The notes below the pieces were generated by a model. It was given only the letters and a program-made list of their open reading frames with translations, was not told the DNA's origin and did not search any database. DNA of 64,000 nucleotides, taken from Hyalella azteca. Its lineage: Eukaryota; Arthropoda; Malacostraca; Amphipoda; Hyalellidae. The position numbers were made by a program, and so were the translations under genes. The stretch covers positions 1 to 64,000 of the forward strand of contig NW_025935958.1 in NCBI RefSeq assembly GCF_000764305.2. The letters run 5' to 3'. This document shows, in pieces, positions 1 to 10,285 of this stretch (its first letter is position 1; the number at the start of each line of letters is the position of its first letter).

Positions 1-394
1 AATACACCAAAGTGCCAGGAATGAAAGTAAGAACCTAATAATCTAAGATTAAGCAAGAGGAGCAATATGCTCCTCTTCAATGTGAAGGCAACAGAACTTG
101 CGTAACGCATACGTTTTTTTTATAGTTTTTCATTTCTCGATGCGTCCTTAATGTGTTGGAATATACCGCGTTTACCCTAGTTGCCATTTTGGAAAAAGGC
201 AAAAGTCTAAGCCAGAATCCATTAATCATGAGTGAGCAGTGAGCTCTTTCTAAGCCTTTGTCCAATTTTTTCTATGGCCCAAAATAAGGAAAGCTGCACA
301 TTTTTGTTGATGACCTATAAAAACAATGCCTGTAATTTGTAAAATAAGTTTATGTATGCAATATTTAGAAAATGATGTCCAATATTTTATATTG
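1..394. other. AT-rich flank, no gene seen
   Basis: This stretch holds only short open frames in AT-rich sequence. I see no splice-supported exon, RNA gene or repeat array. Confidence 0.5.
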
Positions 395-1245
395 CCTTAA
401 TTCTACAGCCAGAGCCAGGCCAGGGTCAGGGACAGGGTGCAGAAAGTGGGTCTGTAGATTTTCAGTCTCAGTGATGCATCAGCGGCAAAAATTAATGCCT
501 TCAGAAGATCTTGCCAGCACTTTGTGATTGAAATTATTGCATTTTACTTTTAGATATTTGCAAATCTTTGACACTTGACAGTACCAAGTTTCTAACCGCA
601 AAATTGGAGGTACATCAGTGACTGCATTGTTTCTAAAATTTTCTGTTTCTGGTTGGGTTGATCTCTCGGACAAAGTGGCAAACCAGAGCTTTTTTAGAAT
701 CAGTCATTTTCAATTTTCTCATTTACTCAAGATTTAAACCAATTTCTTAAGTATGATAATGCTGGTATCCAGGATACTTTGATGGTCTACATGTAGGACT
801 CAAAAATAAACTTGAGGGAGAGTCTAAAAAACTCTCTGCTTTGCCACTATGCTCTCGGATGAGGCTGGAAAGCATGATCTACAATTTGGTAATTTTGGTT
901 GCAATGCAATTGTCTACTGTAATACCTGGGGGCTGGGGTGTTAAAGATACATTCATCAGAGTTGATTTTGAACAATTTTTTTTAAATTATGTTTGCAACG
1001 CATCTTGGAGACTGCTGGCAATGCAACAATGCACCAATCAAGCATGGAAAACTTCTAACCTTAGGGCCGTGACCAGAGCTTTCCAACCATTTCCGGAGCT
1101 GCGAGATTTCTGCCTGATGAATTGCCTCTTATATAATTGTTAACAAAATTCACAATCGGGCCGCAAGATTCCAAATGTATCAAAATTTGTCACATTGAAG
1201 CCGTGACATTTCAGAACAAGTAGGAAAATTCTAATCCTGGCACCA
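395..1245 (+). repeat. Interspersed repeat, copy 1 (unclassified)
   Basis: A second copy lies in reverse orientation at 17337-17615. Shared blocks include the stretch around 590-660 (core ACCGCAAAATTGGAGGTACA), the block at 853-885 (GGATGAGGCTG followed by CACGATCTACAA-like sequence) and 900-970 (core CAATTGTCTACTGTAAT and GATACATTCATCAG). Copy 1 is longer. It has extra sequence at about 465-590 and about 671-859, the second flanked by an 8-base direct repeat CTCTCGGA at 663-670 and 852-859. The part from about 1010 to 1245 resembles 2618-2870. No coding capacity is visible, so the class (SINE, DNA element or fragment of something larger) is unknown. That it is a repeat is read directly from the two copies; its extent beyond the shared blocks is inferred. 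Confidence 0.7.
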
Positions 1246-1259
1246 ATGCATCATGAGTA

Positions 1260-2576
1260 CCGTCAACCGGGGCAACTCGGGACTGGCGGGGCAACTTGGG
1301 ACGCACCTCCGAAACGGCGTAAAACCGTTATAGTAGCGAAACTAATTGGAATATTGCAAAACTAAACATAGTGGCGTAAACTTCAACATTTTTCCTATCT
1401 ATGTAGTATAAAGGCAGTCGAAAAATACGACATTTACTAGCTTTGAAAAATTCCTGAAAAAAATGGTGAAAAACGCTGTTTTGAAAAGTTACTTCTGCTA
1501 AGGTCTGTAGCAAAAAAAATATTCGCCGTATTAAAAAATGTTACTTACATAAAAGTTGCACCCAGGTGTCGGCTTGAAAACGTAATTGGCCGATTTTGCC
1601 TATCTCATTCCAAAAAAAAATGGCGGCTATTTCCGCACGGCGGTGCTACTCGGGCCACCCCCCCGGGGCTAGTCGGGACACCTCTAAAAACACATTTACA
1701 TTAGAACCTCAGTTAGCAAAAGCTCCAATTACGAAAAAAATTGATTAAAAACAAAGAATATTGATCACATTTTTCTTGCTCAGCGAAAAAAATTTCACTT
1801 ATCGAAAAATTAGTGCATCATCAGTCATCACAAAATTGTGCATAGCATGTCATGTATAGAATTGTGCACCAGGCATCATAGAATGAAAAGTAATTGACCT
1901 AAACTACGATTTATTTCTCCAAAAGATACGTTGGTTGTCACTAAAATATTCCTTTCTGTTTCAGGTATGTTTTTCACGATCTTTTTTACTATAGTAAATT
2001 CACTTAACCCAATTAAAATGATGTGAAATTACGAGCCGTCCTGTAAGCTTACAGATACGAAAAAAATGCTATAAGGCTGCTGATACGAAGCTTGCAGTGG
2101 ACAAGGTTGTTGTAAATGCTCAATGGCATGTTCATGGATACGGTAATATCACATCAATAATATGATAATTGCACATCAATAATACGGTAATTAATGTATA
2201 TGGCAATATCATATCAATAAAGGAAAAACAAGTAAAAATCACAGAAAATGTCATTTATTCTACCTCTACATCATCTACAATGAAAGAGGCGGACTTCAGG
2301 AGGACTTCAGAGTACTGTTAGTGATGGATGAGTGAAGTTTTAAATGAAGTTTTATTCCAAGTGTCCCGAGTAGCCCCGTTCGACGGGGCTACTCGGGACA
2401 CCCTTTTTTTGCTTCTGGCACCTTACAAATAGCATATGGAATTTTTTTGAAGATGCCATTTGATAGCCCTCGCAAAGAGCTATAAAATGAGCCTAAACTT
2501 GTTTATGAAATGTTTCATCGTAAGAAGTTATTAACAAAAAACGCTCAAAACCGTCCCGAGTAGCCCCGGTTGACGG
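1260..2576. mobile_element. Non-autonomous TIR DNA transposon (TA target duplication)
   Basis: The ends form a near-perfect inverted repeat of 24 bases. The left end begins CCGTCAACCGGGGCAACTCG and the right end is its reverse complement with one mismatch. Both ends are bordered by TA (1258-1259 and 2577-2578), the target duplication typical of Tc1/mariner-type elements. The 15-base core GGGGCWACTCGGGAC recurs inside, at 1269, 1288 (one change), 1665 (one change), 2362-2376 (reverse), 2386 and 2553 (reverse). No transposase frame exists in the 1.3 kb, so the copy is non-autonomous. It sits between two diverged copies of a roughly 240-base duplication (1010-1245 and 2618-2870) and about 0.8 kb upstream of the first coding exon of the BAP18-like gene. 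The superfamily assignment rests only on the TA duplication. Confidence 0.75.
2361..2401. repeat. Perfect 19-bp palindrome inside the TIR element
   Basis: Arms 2361-2379 and 2383-2401 are exact reverse complements around a 3-base loop TCG. Each arm contains the element's subterminal core GTCCCGAGTAGCCCC. It may be two element ends joined head to head, or a transposase-binding palindrome. Confidence 0.85.
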
Positions 2577-2617
2577 TAGTCAGTGACGTTTTTTGTCTAA
2601 AAATGAAATATTGGCAA

Positions 2618-2870
2618 CATATTCACCAAACTCTGCTTCATGGCAGCCAGGCATGGAAAATAGCTATATTGCAAGCCAAAGCTGCTACTAGAGCCTTCTC
2701 ACTATTTTTGGAGTGGCAAGATTCCCACTAATTGAATTATCTCTTATCTGTCAACAAAAGTATGTGATAAAGCCATTAGATTCCAAGTTTAATAAAAAGA
2801 TATCACCTTGGAAGAACAAGATTTTAGTATATTGTATAAAGCTGAAATTTTCTAATCCTAGTTAGAAGCT
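2618..2870 (+). repeat. Diverged second copy of 1010-1245
   Basis: This block shares the order of motifs of 1010-1245: CATGGAAAA, CCAGAGCTTTC/TAGAGCCTTCTC, a gapped GAATTRYCTCTTAT, TGTTAACAAAA/TGTCAACAAAA, AGATTCCAA, GAACAAG, and ATTTTCTAATCCT. The copies are diverged and separated by the TIR transposon, which suggests an older tandem duplication later split by insertion. Confidence 0.6.
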
Positions 2871-3364
2871 TGGATTGTGGAAAGCCTAATCCTAGCTGTA
2901 AGCTTAGCTCCTAGCCTGGATTATGGAAATTTTTATACCTGCCACCTTGTAATGATTGTGAGTAAAATCTCTTCTATCCTGAGCCCAAACTGAAAATCAG
3001 GCAGAAGCACCTGTGAATGAGAAAAAACATTCATAATTGCATTCTTAATTCCCTATAAGTAGGTTTGCATGTTGGTAGTTGTATTGCAGCAGTTTAAATT
3101 TTTGCAGTCTTGTTGATTAAAGCTCTAAGAAGATTTTAAAAGTTTTGCTCATAACTATCAATAAATTTTTGAAACTTTGAAGCTGCTTTGAAATAAAATT
3201 TCATTGTTATAAATAGTAATAGCTGATAATGATTATTTAATGATTTTATTTACTTGATGATCAGAATCTCATTCCTTGCTTTGGATTATTTTTCAGATTT
3301 ACTTGCAGTTATTCATTGCAGTGTTACGCTTCAAGTTTATAGTGCTCTCTTACATTCTCCCATC
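2871..3364 (+). other. 5' flank of the BAP18-like gene
   Basis: This is AT-rich sequence without a recognisable upstream exon. A good acceptor (pyrimidine run then CAG, ending at about 3296) lies 68 bases before the ATG, so the ATG-containing exon may be preceded by a non-coding 5' exon further upstream. No convincing TATA or initiator was identified. Confidence 0.4.
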
Positions 3365-6300
3365 ATGAACAGTGCTAGTAAGGTAAGCTTAAAATAGTAT
3401 CCCAGGCAGCTGGTATAGTAATTATAGTATACTAATTATTTGTAATACATTAAAATAGGTTTGATTAAATGAAAATATCTATTACTTATAAATAGAATTG
3501 CTTAGGTACCTGTTGGGGACCCATAGTAGAAAGTTTTAGTGTATTAAGCAAAGAATAAATTTCCATAATATTAAGATACAAACCTTGCAATAGAAAAGTA
3601 TGATTTTTGTAGTACAAACATTGTTATTTTTATTGAATTGCAACAATATCTGTCCATATGTTTCAAAAATATCTAATTGTTAGTTATATGTTACATATTT
3701 TTGACTAGTGTGTTTTTTATAAAATAGAAAGACTATATTTGCAATGGGAAATTCTCCAATGATGCCAATCTTTATTAACACTAATGATAGTACAACAAAT
3801 GTATGAGATGTCACTGAAAGTTCTTGCATTGAAGCTCAATAAATAATAGCTCAGCTGTATTGCATTTTTTTTATTTTGGATACAAAAACAGCAGCATAAG
3901 CTTACTGGTTAGGGTTACAAAACTAATACCTTTACTCCAATGTAACCCCATAACATCCAGAAGAGTGTAGGGTAATGTGGCTTTATACGGTACCACTTCA
4001 AGATATCTGTGTCAAGTGTTGAATAGGAATTTATAGCACTACCGTATATAACATGCCCATACATGATATGATTCAATACTCATTTCCTTGGCAATCATAT
4101 AGGAGATGATGTCCCTTAAAGTTCAAATTCATATTATGTTTTCTCATGTCTTTGGTTGTGAGTTATTCAATTTTTTAGTAACAGAATTAGCCTGTAACTA
4201 GAGCAAGCAATATGTCGTTTCTCATAAGTCTTAAGTTTTCTTTGTACATTGCCTCCATTACCTTTATTTCTGACTTATTGGTGCTATTCCTGCTTAAAAC
4301 ATCTTTTTATTACTGATGTGATGATGTAAATTTCAGGTTGGAGAGATATTTCTGGCTGCTGGTACTGCTTTCAACCAGCTTGCCGACCTGACTATGGAAC
4401 TGCACCCCACAGCTGAGAGTTCACCTGCAGGGTGAGATCAGTTCTTTATAGTAGCTGCTGTCAATCCTGTATGAACATGACTTACAAAACTCTTGTGAAG
4501 TGCAAAATTTTGTATGAAAACCCAATGCTGGGGTACCAATTTTTTTGATCATAGGGCCAAGAGTGAATTTTTTTTGCTATTTACCTCTGGGAAATGTGAA
4601 TAAATATTGAAATATTGCTGGTAATTACATAGATGTGCAATTTAAATATATATTGACTTAAAAATTATATCTACCTCTCACTTTTGATACTGGTCATTTT
4701 TAAGCTCTGCTCAATTTGGATACAGAACATCAACATCATAACCTTGCAATTAATCTATTATCCAAGCAAAATAATTTTTGATACAACCAAGCTAGCCAAT
4801 GAAATTGTAAAGCAACTCAATTTATAGTAATAATCCATTATTATATATTAAATATATTATATATTAAATATAATATATATTAAATATAATATATATTAAA
4901 TATATTAAATTTTGATTCATTGATTTTCTAATTCATGTGTCTTTTGTATGAGCCAATCATGTTTGTATAGGTATTTACATGCAACAGTGAAAAAACGATT
5001 TTTGTATCTATATCAGTTCTCTGTACCATATTTTCTCATTCAGACATTTTACTATCATCTTATTGTGTAAATTTGTATCCATAGGTTATGATTCTTTCAT
5101 GAACAAATTCATTTATACAAGTTAAGGCATTTGATTGCCATGTACGTGGATGACTTGTATGTGTGTTTAACTTATGCTGTATCAAATGCACAGATGCTCA
5201 GTTATTTGTTTGTTATTTTCTTGAGTGCCTGAAGTATCCCCATTGGCTAGTTTAGTGGGAGTGAATAGATCAAAGACCTAGCATCAGTATGAATCATCAG
5301 TAAGGACTTGCAGACACAGCCTTTTCATAACATGTAGCAGTAATTTAGTCTAGATTCGAAAAATTTATTCAATTGTTGTTCTTTATCCTTGTAAGGAAAT
5401 GTATCCAAGTTTTAGAAATTATTCAGTAAAAACGCCGCCAATAGAAAATCTAAAACAAGTCAAAACGGTGTTGGAGTTATGAGGAATTTTTCTATGTATG
5501 GAACAGATTGCAAGAATGCTTTTGTGAAAATGGCAGAAGTAAAAAGAAGATTATTATCTGAAGAAGATTTAAAGATTATTCTTCCCCTGCCCACTGAATT
5601 TATTTGTCATGCAAGACTCAGCCAATGTATGGCATTCAATAAACACTTGCTAAACCTAGTAAAGCATGCAATGTTTACAGGACCAAGTGGACAGCTGAAG
5701 AAATAGACATGCTGCGCAGTGCTGTCAACAGATTTGGTGATGATCTCAATGCAATCAGCCACAGAATCAAGAACCGTACTGTGTAAGCCAGATCCAATAA
5801 ATCCGGTGTTTAGGACATATGACTTTTTGATTCCTGCAGTCATACTACCACTGATGTGCTTTTTTTTTGAAGAATATGGCCTTAGTTTCTAGTTTATTCG
5901 CTATGTTCTTTGTTTGTTTGACTTGACTATATTCACTAAGTTCACGACGAGAGTGTTTGATCATGAAAGAATCTGTTGCCTATAGATGCATTTTTCATTC
6001 ATTACTGTCACACTATGTAATTAGTGGTAAAATTTTAAGTTTAAAATAATCCATTTATCGCTCCAACAGTTAATATAAACTTTCAATATCAATTTATGGT
6101 TCAAATTGATTATTACACATCTATGCTTACTCTATTACTAAATATTAATAGCAAAGTAACTATGAGAACATTTGCTTAACTATTATTAATTATTATAAAT
6201 TATTTTTGCACAGGAGCTTTACTTCCATTTTACGTCGAGCTTAGAAATTCATCTGTATGTGTTATCAGCTTTCTCATTGTATTTATTTTCCTTTGTGTAT

Positions 6301-6816
6301 TTTTATCTGATTTGGAATAACTTTTCAGATCACAAATTAGATCAGCTTTGAAAAAGAAAGCGTTTGAAGACGCAGGCATCACCCCTCAGCAACTGGCTGC
6401 TCTGCAAGTTAACCAGCAACAGGCTCTGCAACAACAGGTTTGCTGCTTCAAAAATCAAGACATTAACTAATTATGGTTTTTCCCCAACTTTACTTCAGGC
6501 AGATTAAAATCGAGTAGAACAAACATTAACAATGATTTGCTGTTAATATTTAAATCTGTAGAATAGGTAGATCGGTAGAAAAGGGAGATCGGTAGAATAT
6601 TTAGAGGAACGTTAAGAGGTATATTTAAACATAGTGTCATCTTGTGTCACGTTTATCGTGTGGCAGAGTGCGGAGTCAGGAGCAGCGCAGCACAGAGAAG
6701 TCACGCTTAACATGCTCAACGTGGCAGCAGAGTGCGAGTCTGACGTGGTGGGCGGCCCTGACGAGGTCAACATGGTCGACTTCGGTGCCGGGGCCAACCA
6801 AGTTGTGTCGTCTTAG
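3365..6816 (+). CDS. BAP18/C17orf49-like chromatin complex subunit, five exons
   Basis: Coding exons are 3365-3382, 4337-4431, 5681-5782, 6329-6437 and about 6667-6816, joined at GT/AG sites (donors GTAAGC, GTGAGA, GTAAGC, GTTTGC). Phases agree throughout and give 157 residues. The protein starts MNSASKVGEIFLAAGTAF, has a SANT/Myb-like segment (KWTAEEIDMLRSAV, then FGDDLNAISHRIKNRTVSQI) at about residues 39-85, a short glutamine-rich linker, and ends with a motif like the family's conserved tail (EVTLNMLN, then an acidic stretch) before TAG. Human BAP18 is about 172 residues and has the same order. In that family the protein belongs to BPTF/NURF and MLL1-WDR5 type complexes and works in the nucleus with H3K4-methylated chromatin; the role here is by homology. 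The proline-rich middle of the vertebrate protein is absent. The start of the last exon is the least certain site: CAG at 6664-6666 or at 6688-6690 both keep frame, and a further small exon in the 229-base intron 4 cannot be excluded. Confidence 0.9.
4845..4912. repeat. AT-rich microsatellite in intron 2
   Basis: Repeats of ATATATTAAAT/ATATAATATAT lie inside the second intron of the BAP18-like gene. No other feature is visible in this intron. Confidence 0.7.
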
Positions 6817-7919
6817 CCCTCATCATTATTTTACTCATGTTCGTTTGTGATCATTACCTCATCATCTTCATTGTCATCATAAAACACTAGGTCTTCATTA
6901 AATTCTAGCTTATAGGTATAAATTTCCGTTCATGTTGACTTGCATTATGTGAGTAAATGAGAGTAAACCAGCAACATAAGTTTCTTTCTTTCAGTGAGTT
7001 GAATTTTAATGAAGACATTTCTCGTTCATCTTGCTATCGTTACAATCCATATTAAATTAGACGGAATTAGACCTTCAGAATGAAAAAAAATTGAGAAATA
7101 AGGCTCTTGTCAAGTGCAAGTCGTCAGTGAACTGCTTTGCAAGAGTACACAAGTATTTTCTCCATCATCATAATCATCTACTTAGGTTATTCATTTGTTC
7201 CTGAGTTATCTCCTTGATTTAGTTTCACTTTACACTCGTCACGACGTGCTACTTCTCTCCAAAAATTACGCATTAAGGCTTTGGTTTTTAAGAGTGAACG
7301 AAAATTTACAGACTGGCGAGAAATTAATAATAGGCCGATGCGCGTGTTGTATTTATGAAAATACGATTCAATAGATACTTGATCGTTCGATGCACTGGTG
7401 AGACGTAGTTCGGTTTGCCACTCAACCTGATGCACTGATATTGTGTTGGACGACTTCCTGATCCTGCGTAGGATCGAGTTCATGTCCTGTAATAGACTTG
7501 GTTTGCGTTGAGTTCTGGCAACAACTGCCGAGTTTTAAATTTAAATATGGTCGATTGTCTTTTCCAGAATTATTCTTTGATCGACATTTAGTACAAATAT
7601 TACATAGGGAACTACTCTCGTCATTGTGTAATTGTTTCATTATCCACGTCTGTACTTGGCTTTGGGCGGGTGTCTTTATACGACGAAGCTGTACATATTT
7701 GGACGAGATCAGACAGCAGGGTGAGCCTGAGTTATGTTATAAGTGTTCTCTCCTTGTGAATTCATGCGTCCATAATCCTTTATCAAGTTGCCACGAAGAC
7801 GAAGCACGAAGCAGTAAAAGTAAGAGAAAGATCAAATAGCTTTTAGATAGATAATATGTTTGATGGCATTAATTTCAAGCGTATATTATTTTTGAATAGA
7901 GGCTTATATTCTTGTAAAA
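6817..7919 (+). other. 3' flank of the BAP18-like gene
   Basis: This probably contains the 3' UTR, but no unambiguous AATAAA signal followed by a GU-rich element was found. Open frames of about 98-113 codons at 7187-7483 (minus) and 7498-7839 (plus) match nothing I recognise and have no splice context. Confidence 0.4.
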
Positions 7920-8178
7920 TTTGATAATAATAATAATAGCGGTTTCAGCGTTTATTAGGCCGTAAGCCTATCGCCGATTCTTAACATCGCAGAACATTCA
8001 CAGCATTTTGCGGTCACGAACTCGCAACTCGCTGCTACAATTCTGCTGTACTTAACCGCCCGGCCTCCTTGCCGATTCTGACCAGAAACTGGCGCACAGA
8101 GCTGGGATCGAACCCGCGCCTCTCTGCGCCAATCTTGGTACTCTGAACTTTAACCACTGGGCCACCCTGCCCTGTATA
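7920..8178 (-). mobile_element. tRNA-derived SINE
   Basis: Read on the minus strand, the head starts near 8178 and carries an RNA polymerase III A box TGGCCCAGTGG (8154-8164) followed about 40 bases later by a B box GGTTCGATCCC (8105-8115). A tRNA-unrelated body follows, and the copy ends in an ATT trinucleotide tail (about 7923-7937). This layout, pol III promoter then body then simple-repeat tail, is that of a tRNA-derived SINE. It is not a functional tRNA because no cloverleaf surrounds the boxes. Clear target-site duplications were not found. Confidence 0.85.
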
Positions 8179-10111
8179 GTAAAAATAGTAATTGTTTAAT
8201 AGTAAAAATAGTAATTGTTTATATTCATCATCGTTAATTGTCGAGAAATTGTTTTTAGATATCTTAATTAAATGAGTTATTTACAGGACTGCTTGAGAAT
8301 CCTTGACGCTCGAAATGATTGTTGTGTTTGCACATGCGCCCGCCCAAGCTACCTCTTCAGGCGGTTTATTGCTACAAAAAGAATTGCTAGGAAAATTTCA
8401 TAAGAAATGTGATCGTACAGGAGATGTCTTAAAGTGAACTGCATTTACGCTACGTGACAACTTTGGGATGGAAATTTTATGTTTGTGGATTTTACTCAGA
8501 AAAATAAATGTCGCATTGCTCAAAAAGTGACACAATGACTTACCCACCGGAAGCAAACGTTGCATAAATACGCCATTTTGCTGAGCCTAATATAGTGACG
8601 ATGATCCACACGCGGGCCAAAAGTGCATCGTTATATGAACAAAATTTCGCTCAATTCTCTGCGTGTTGTTTTAAAGTTAGCCATGCATACACTTGAGATT
8701 TGCCAACCGAGTTACACTGTCGATAACGTCAACTGATGAAGCTCGCATGCTCGTGTATAAAAATATGAATGAAATGGAGAAATATCTCGTGAAATATAAA
8801 TGAAAATCAAAGTCCATTTTTTCTCAATTAATTTTCATTTCTGTCTTTGTGATTCCTTCGAAATCTTTTTTTACGCTTGCGTTGATACAGTAGCTGACTG
8901 ACACGAGCTGAGAAATGTCAACTGGTCGCCTGCAAATTCAAACCAGCACTAAAAATATGCATTTCTGCGTTGATCAATGAATAATGGGACCTCGCTTCGA
9001 ACTTAATTCATGCAGTAATGCAGTAACTCAATCGGTACAGCGGTTTGTACGTAAAGCGAACCTATTTTTCCCCATGAAATTTAGGGGAAAGACTCAAATC
9101 CGTGTCAGGCCTCCCAAAAGGCACGTCTTTAACGTATATCGGTATATGTCGTGTTCACAATATGGTGTAAAATTCTCAAGGTGGAGAATATAGCATTTTC
9201 TAGACCATATTGTGAAAATCGTACTTTTATTTCGGCAGCACTGCTTGGTCAAGTCAACAACCCGCATGCCGGCCGAAGGTATCCTAATATCTTAGTTATC
9301 ACTTATCATAGATAGATATCGACACTTTTCATGCCGATTCGCTGTTTTTTGCAGTGCCCGAGGTTGTCGAATAGCACATTTCGAATGGTCGTTTAGCGGA
9401 CCACTTTTTTCCCGATCTGACAGTTCAGGAGCGCTTGACAATGCGTATTTAATGCAATTAGTTGTCTTCAAGATTGTTATTTACAAAGTTAATGGAAAAG
9501 TTCACAATGATAACAGTTCAACTAAATCAGAGAAATTTAAGTTTTTCTCGTCCATTTTATGACAATCAGTCCACACAATCCTCCCAGTTCTTAGGTCCTA
9601 TCAAATTAATATTTAGGTACTTTTAAGATTTTACTATATCTTCCATTTCGTTTGATTGTTCTATGGTGAGTAGATAATAATCGACGATTGTTTGTGGAGC
9701 ATTTGCAGATATTTTAAACAATTTATCTTCCATAGAAGAAGTCCTTTCATTTACAAATATTATATTTCTTTACCGAGTTATCCCTGCGCACAAAATTAGC
9801 AGTATGTTTGCTCTCCGAATGATGATACGTGTTATAAATTTTTTGTACTACTGTTCAGGAACTAAAGAAACTATCGAGATCATTCCCTCGTTTTTTATGT
9901 TTTTCCTTTTCTTATTTCTTTAATTTTTAAATTTAGCACAGCCCAATAGTACCGAAAAACTGTGAATTCAGGCCACAACTGTTATGATGAATTTTTGAAT
10001 ACTTTTTGTCTGCAAATAAATCAGGAGGCGGTGAAATGACACGATTTGATATTGTGATTATATTCAAACTTTTGGATTGACGATGCATATTCGATTTTTA
10101 TAAAGTGAAAA
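8179..10111. other. Gene-free stretch
   Basis: A 21-22 base direct duplication (TAGTAAAAATAGTAATTGTT) lies at about 8177-8219 beside the SINE head. A weak tRNA-like A-box match is at about 9024-9042. Otherwise it is AT-rich DNA without supported genes. Confidence 0.45.
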
Positions 10112-10285
10112 CAGATTTACCGTCAGGTGCGACACGATTTACCGTCATGTGCGACACGATTTACCGTCATGTGCGACGCGATTTACCGTCATGTGCGACA
10201 CGATTTACCGTCATGTGCGACACGATTTACCGTCATGTGCGACACAATTTGCCGTCAATGCGACACAATTTGCCGTCAGTGCGAC
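10112..10285. repeat. 22-bp tandem array, about 8 copies
   Basis: The core GATTTACCGTCATGTGCGAC repeats with few changes; the last two copies shorten to 21 bases and read AATTTGCCGTCA. The overlapping open frames of 61-78 codons here are artefacts of the repeat. Confidence 0.9.

Noticed and set aside
5479..5706. 75-codon frame in the BAP18-like gene
   Set aside because: It is intronic sequence running into exon 3 in the wrong frame; the splice-consistent frame gives the SANT domain.
7187..7839. Genes in the BAP18 3' flank (98- and 113-codon frames)
   Set aside because: The composition is AT-rich and there is no domain, signal peptide or splice support. The length is within chance expectation for this much sequence.
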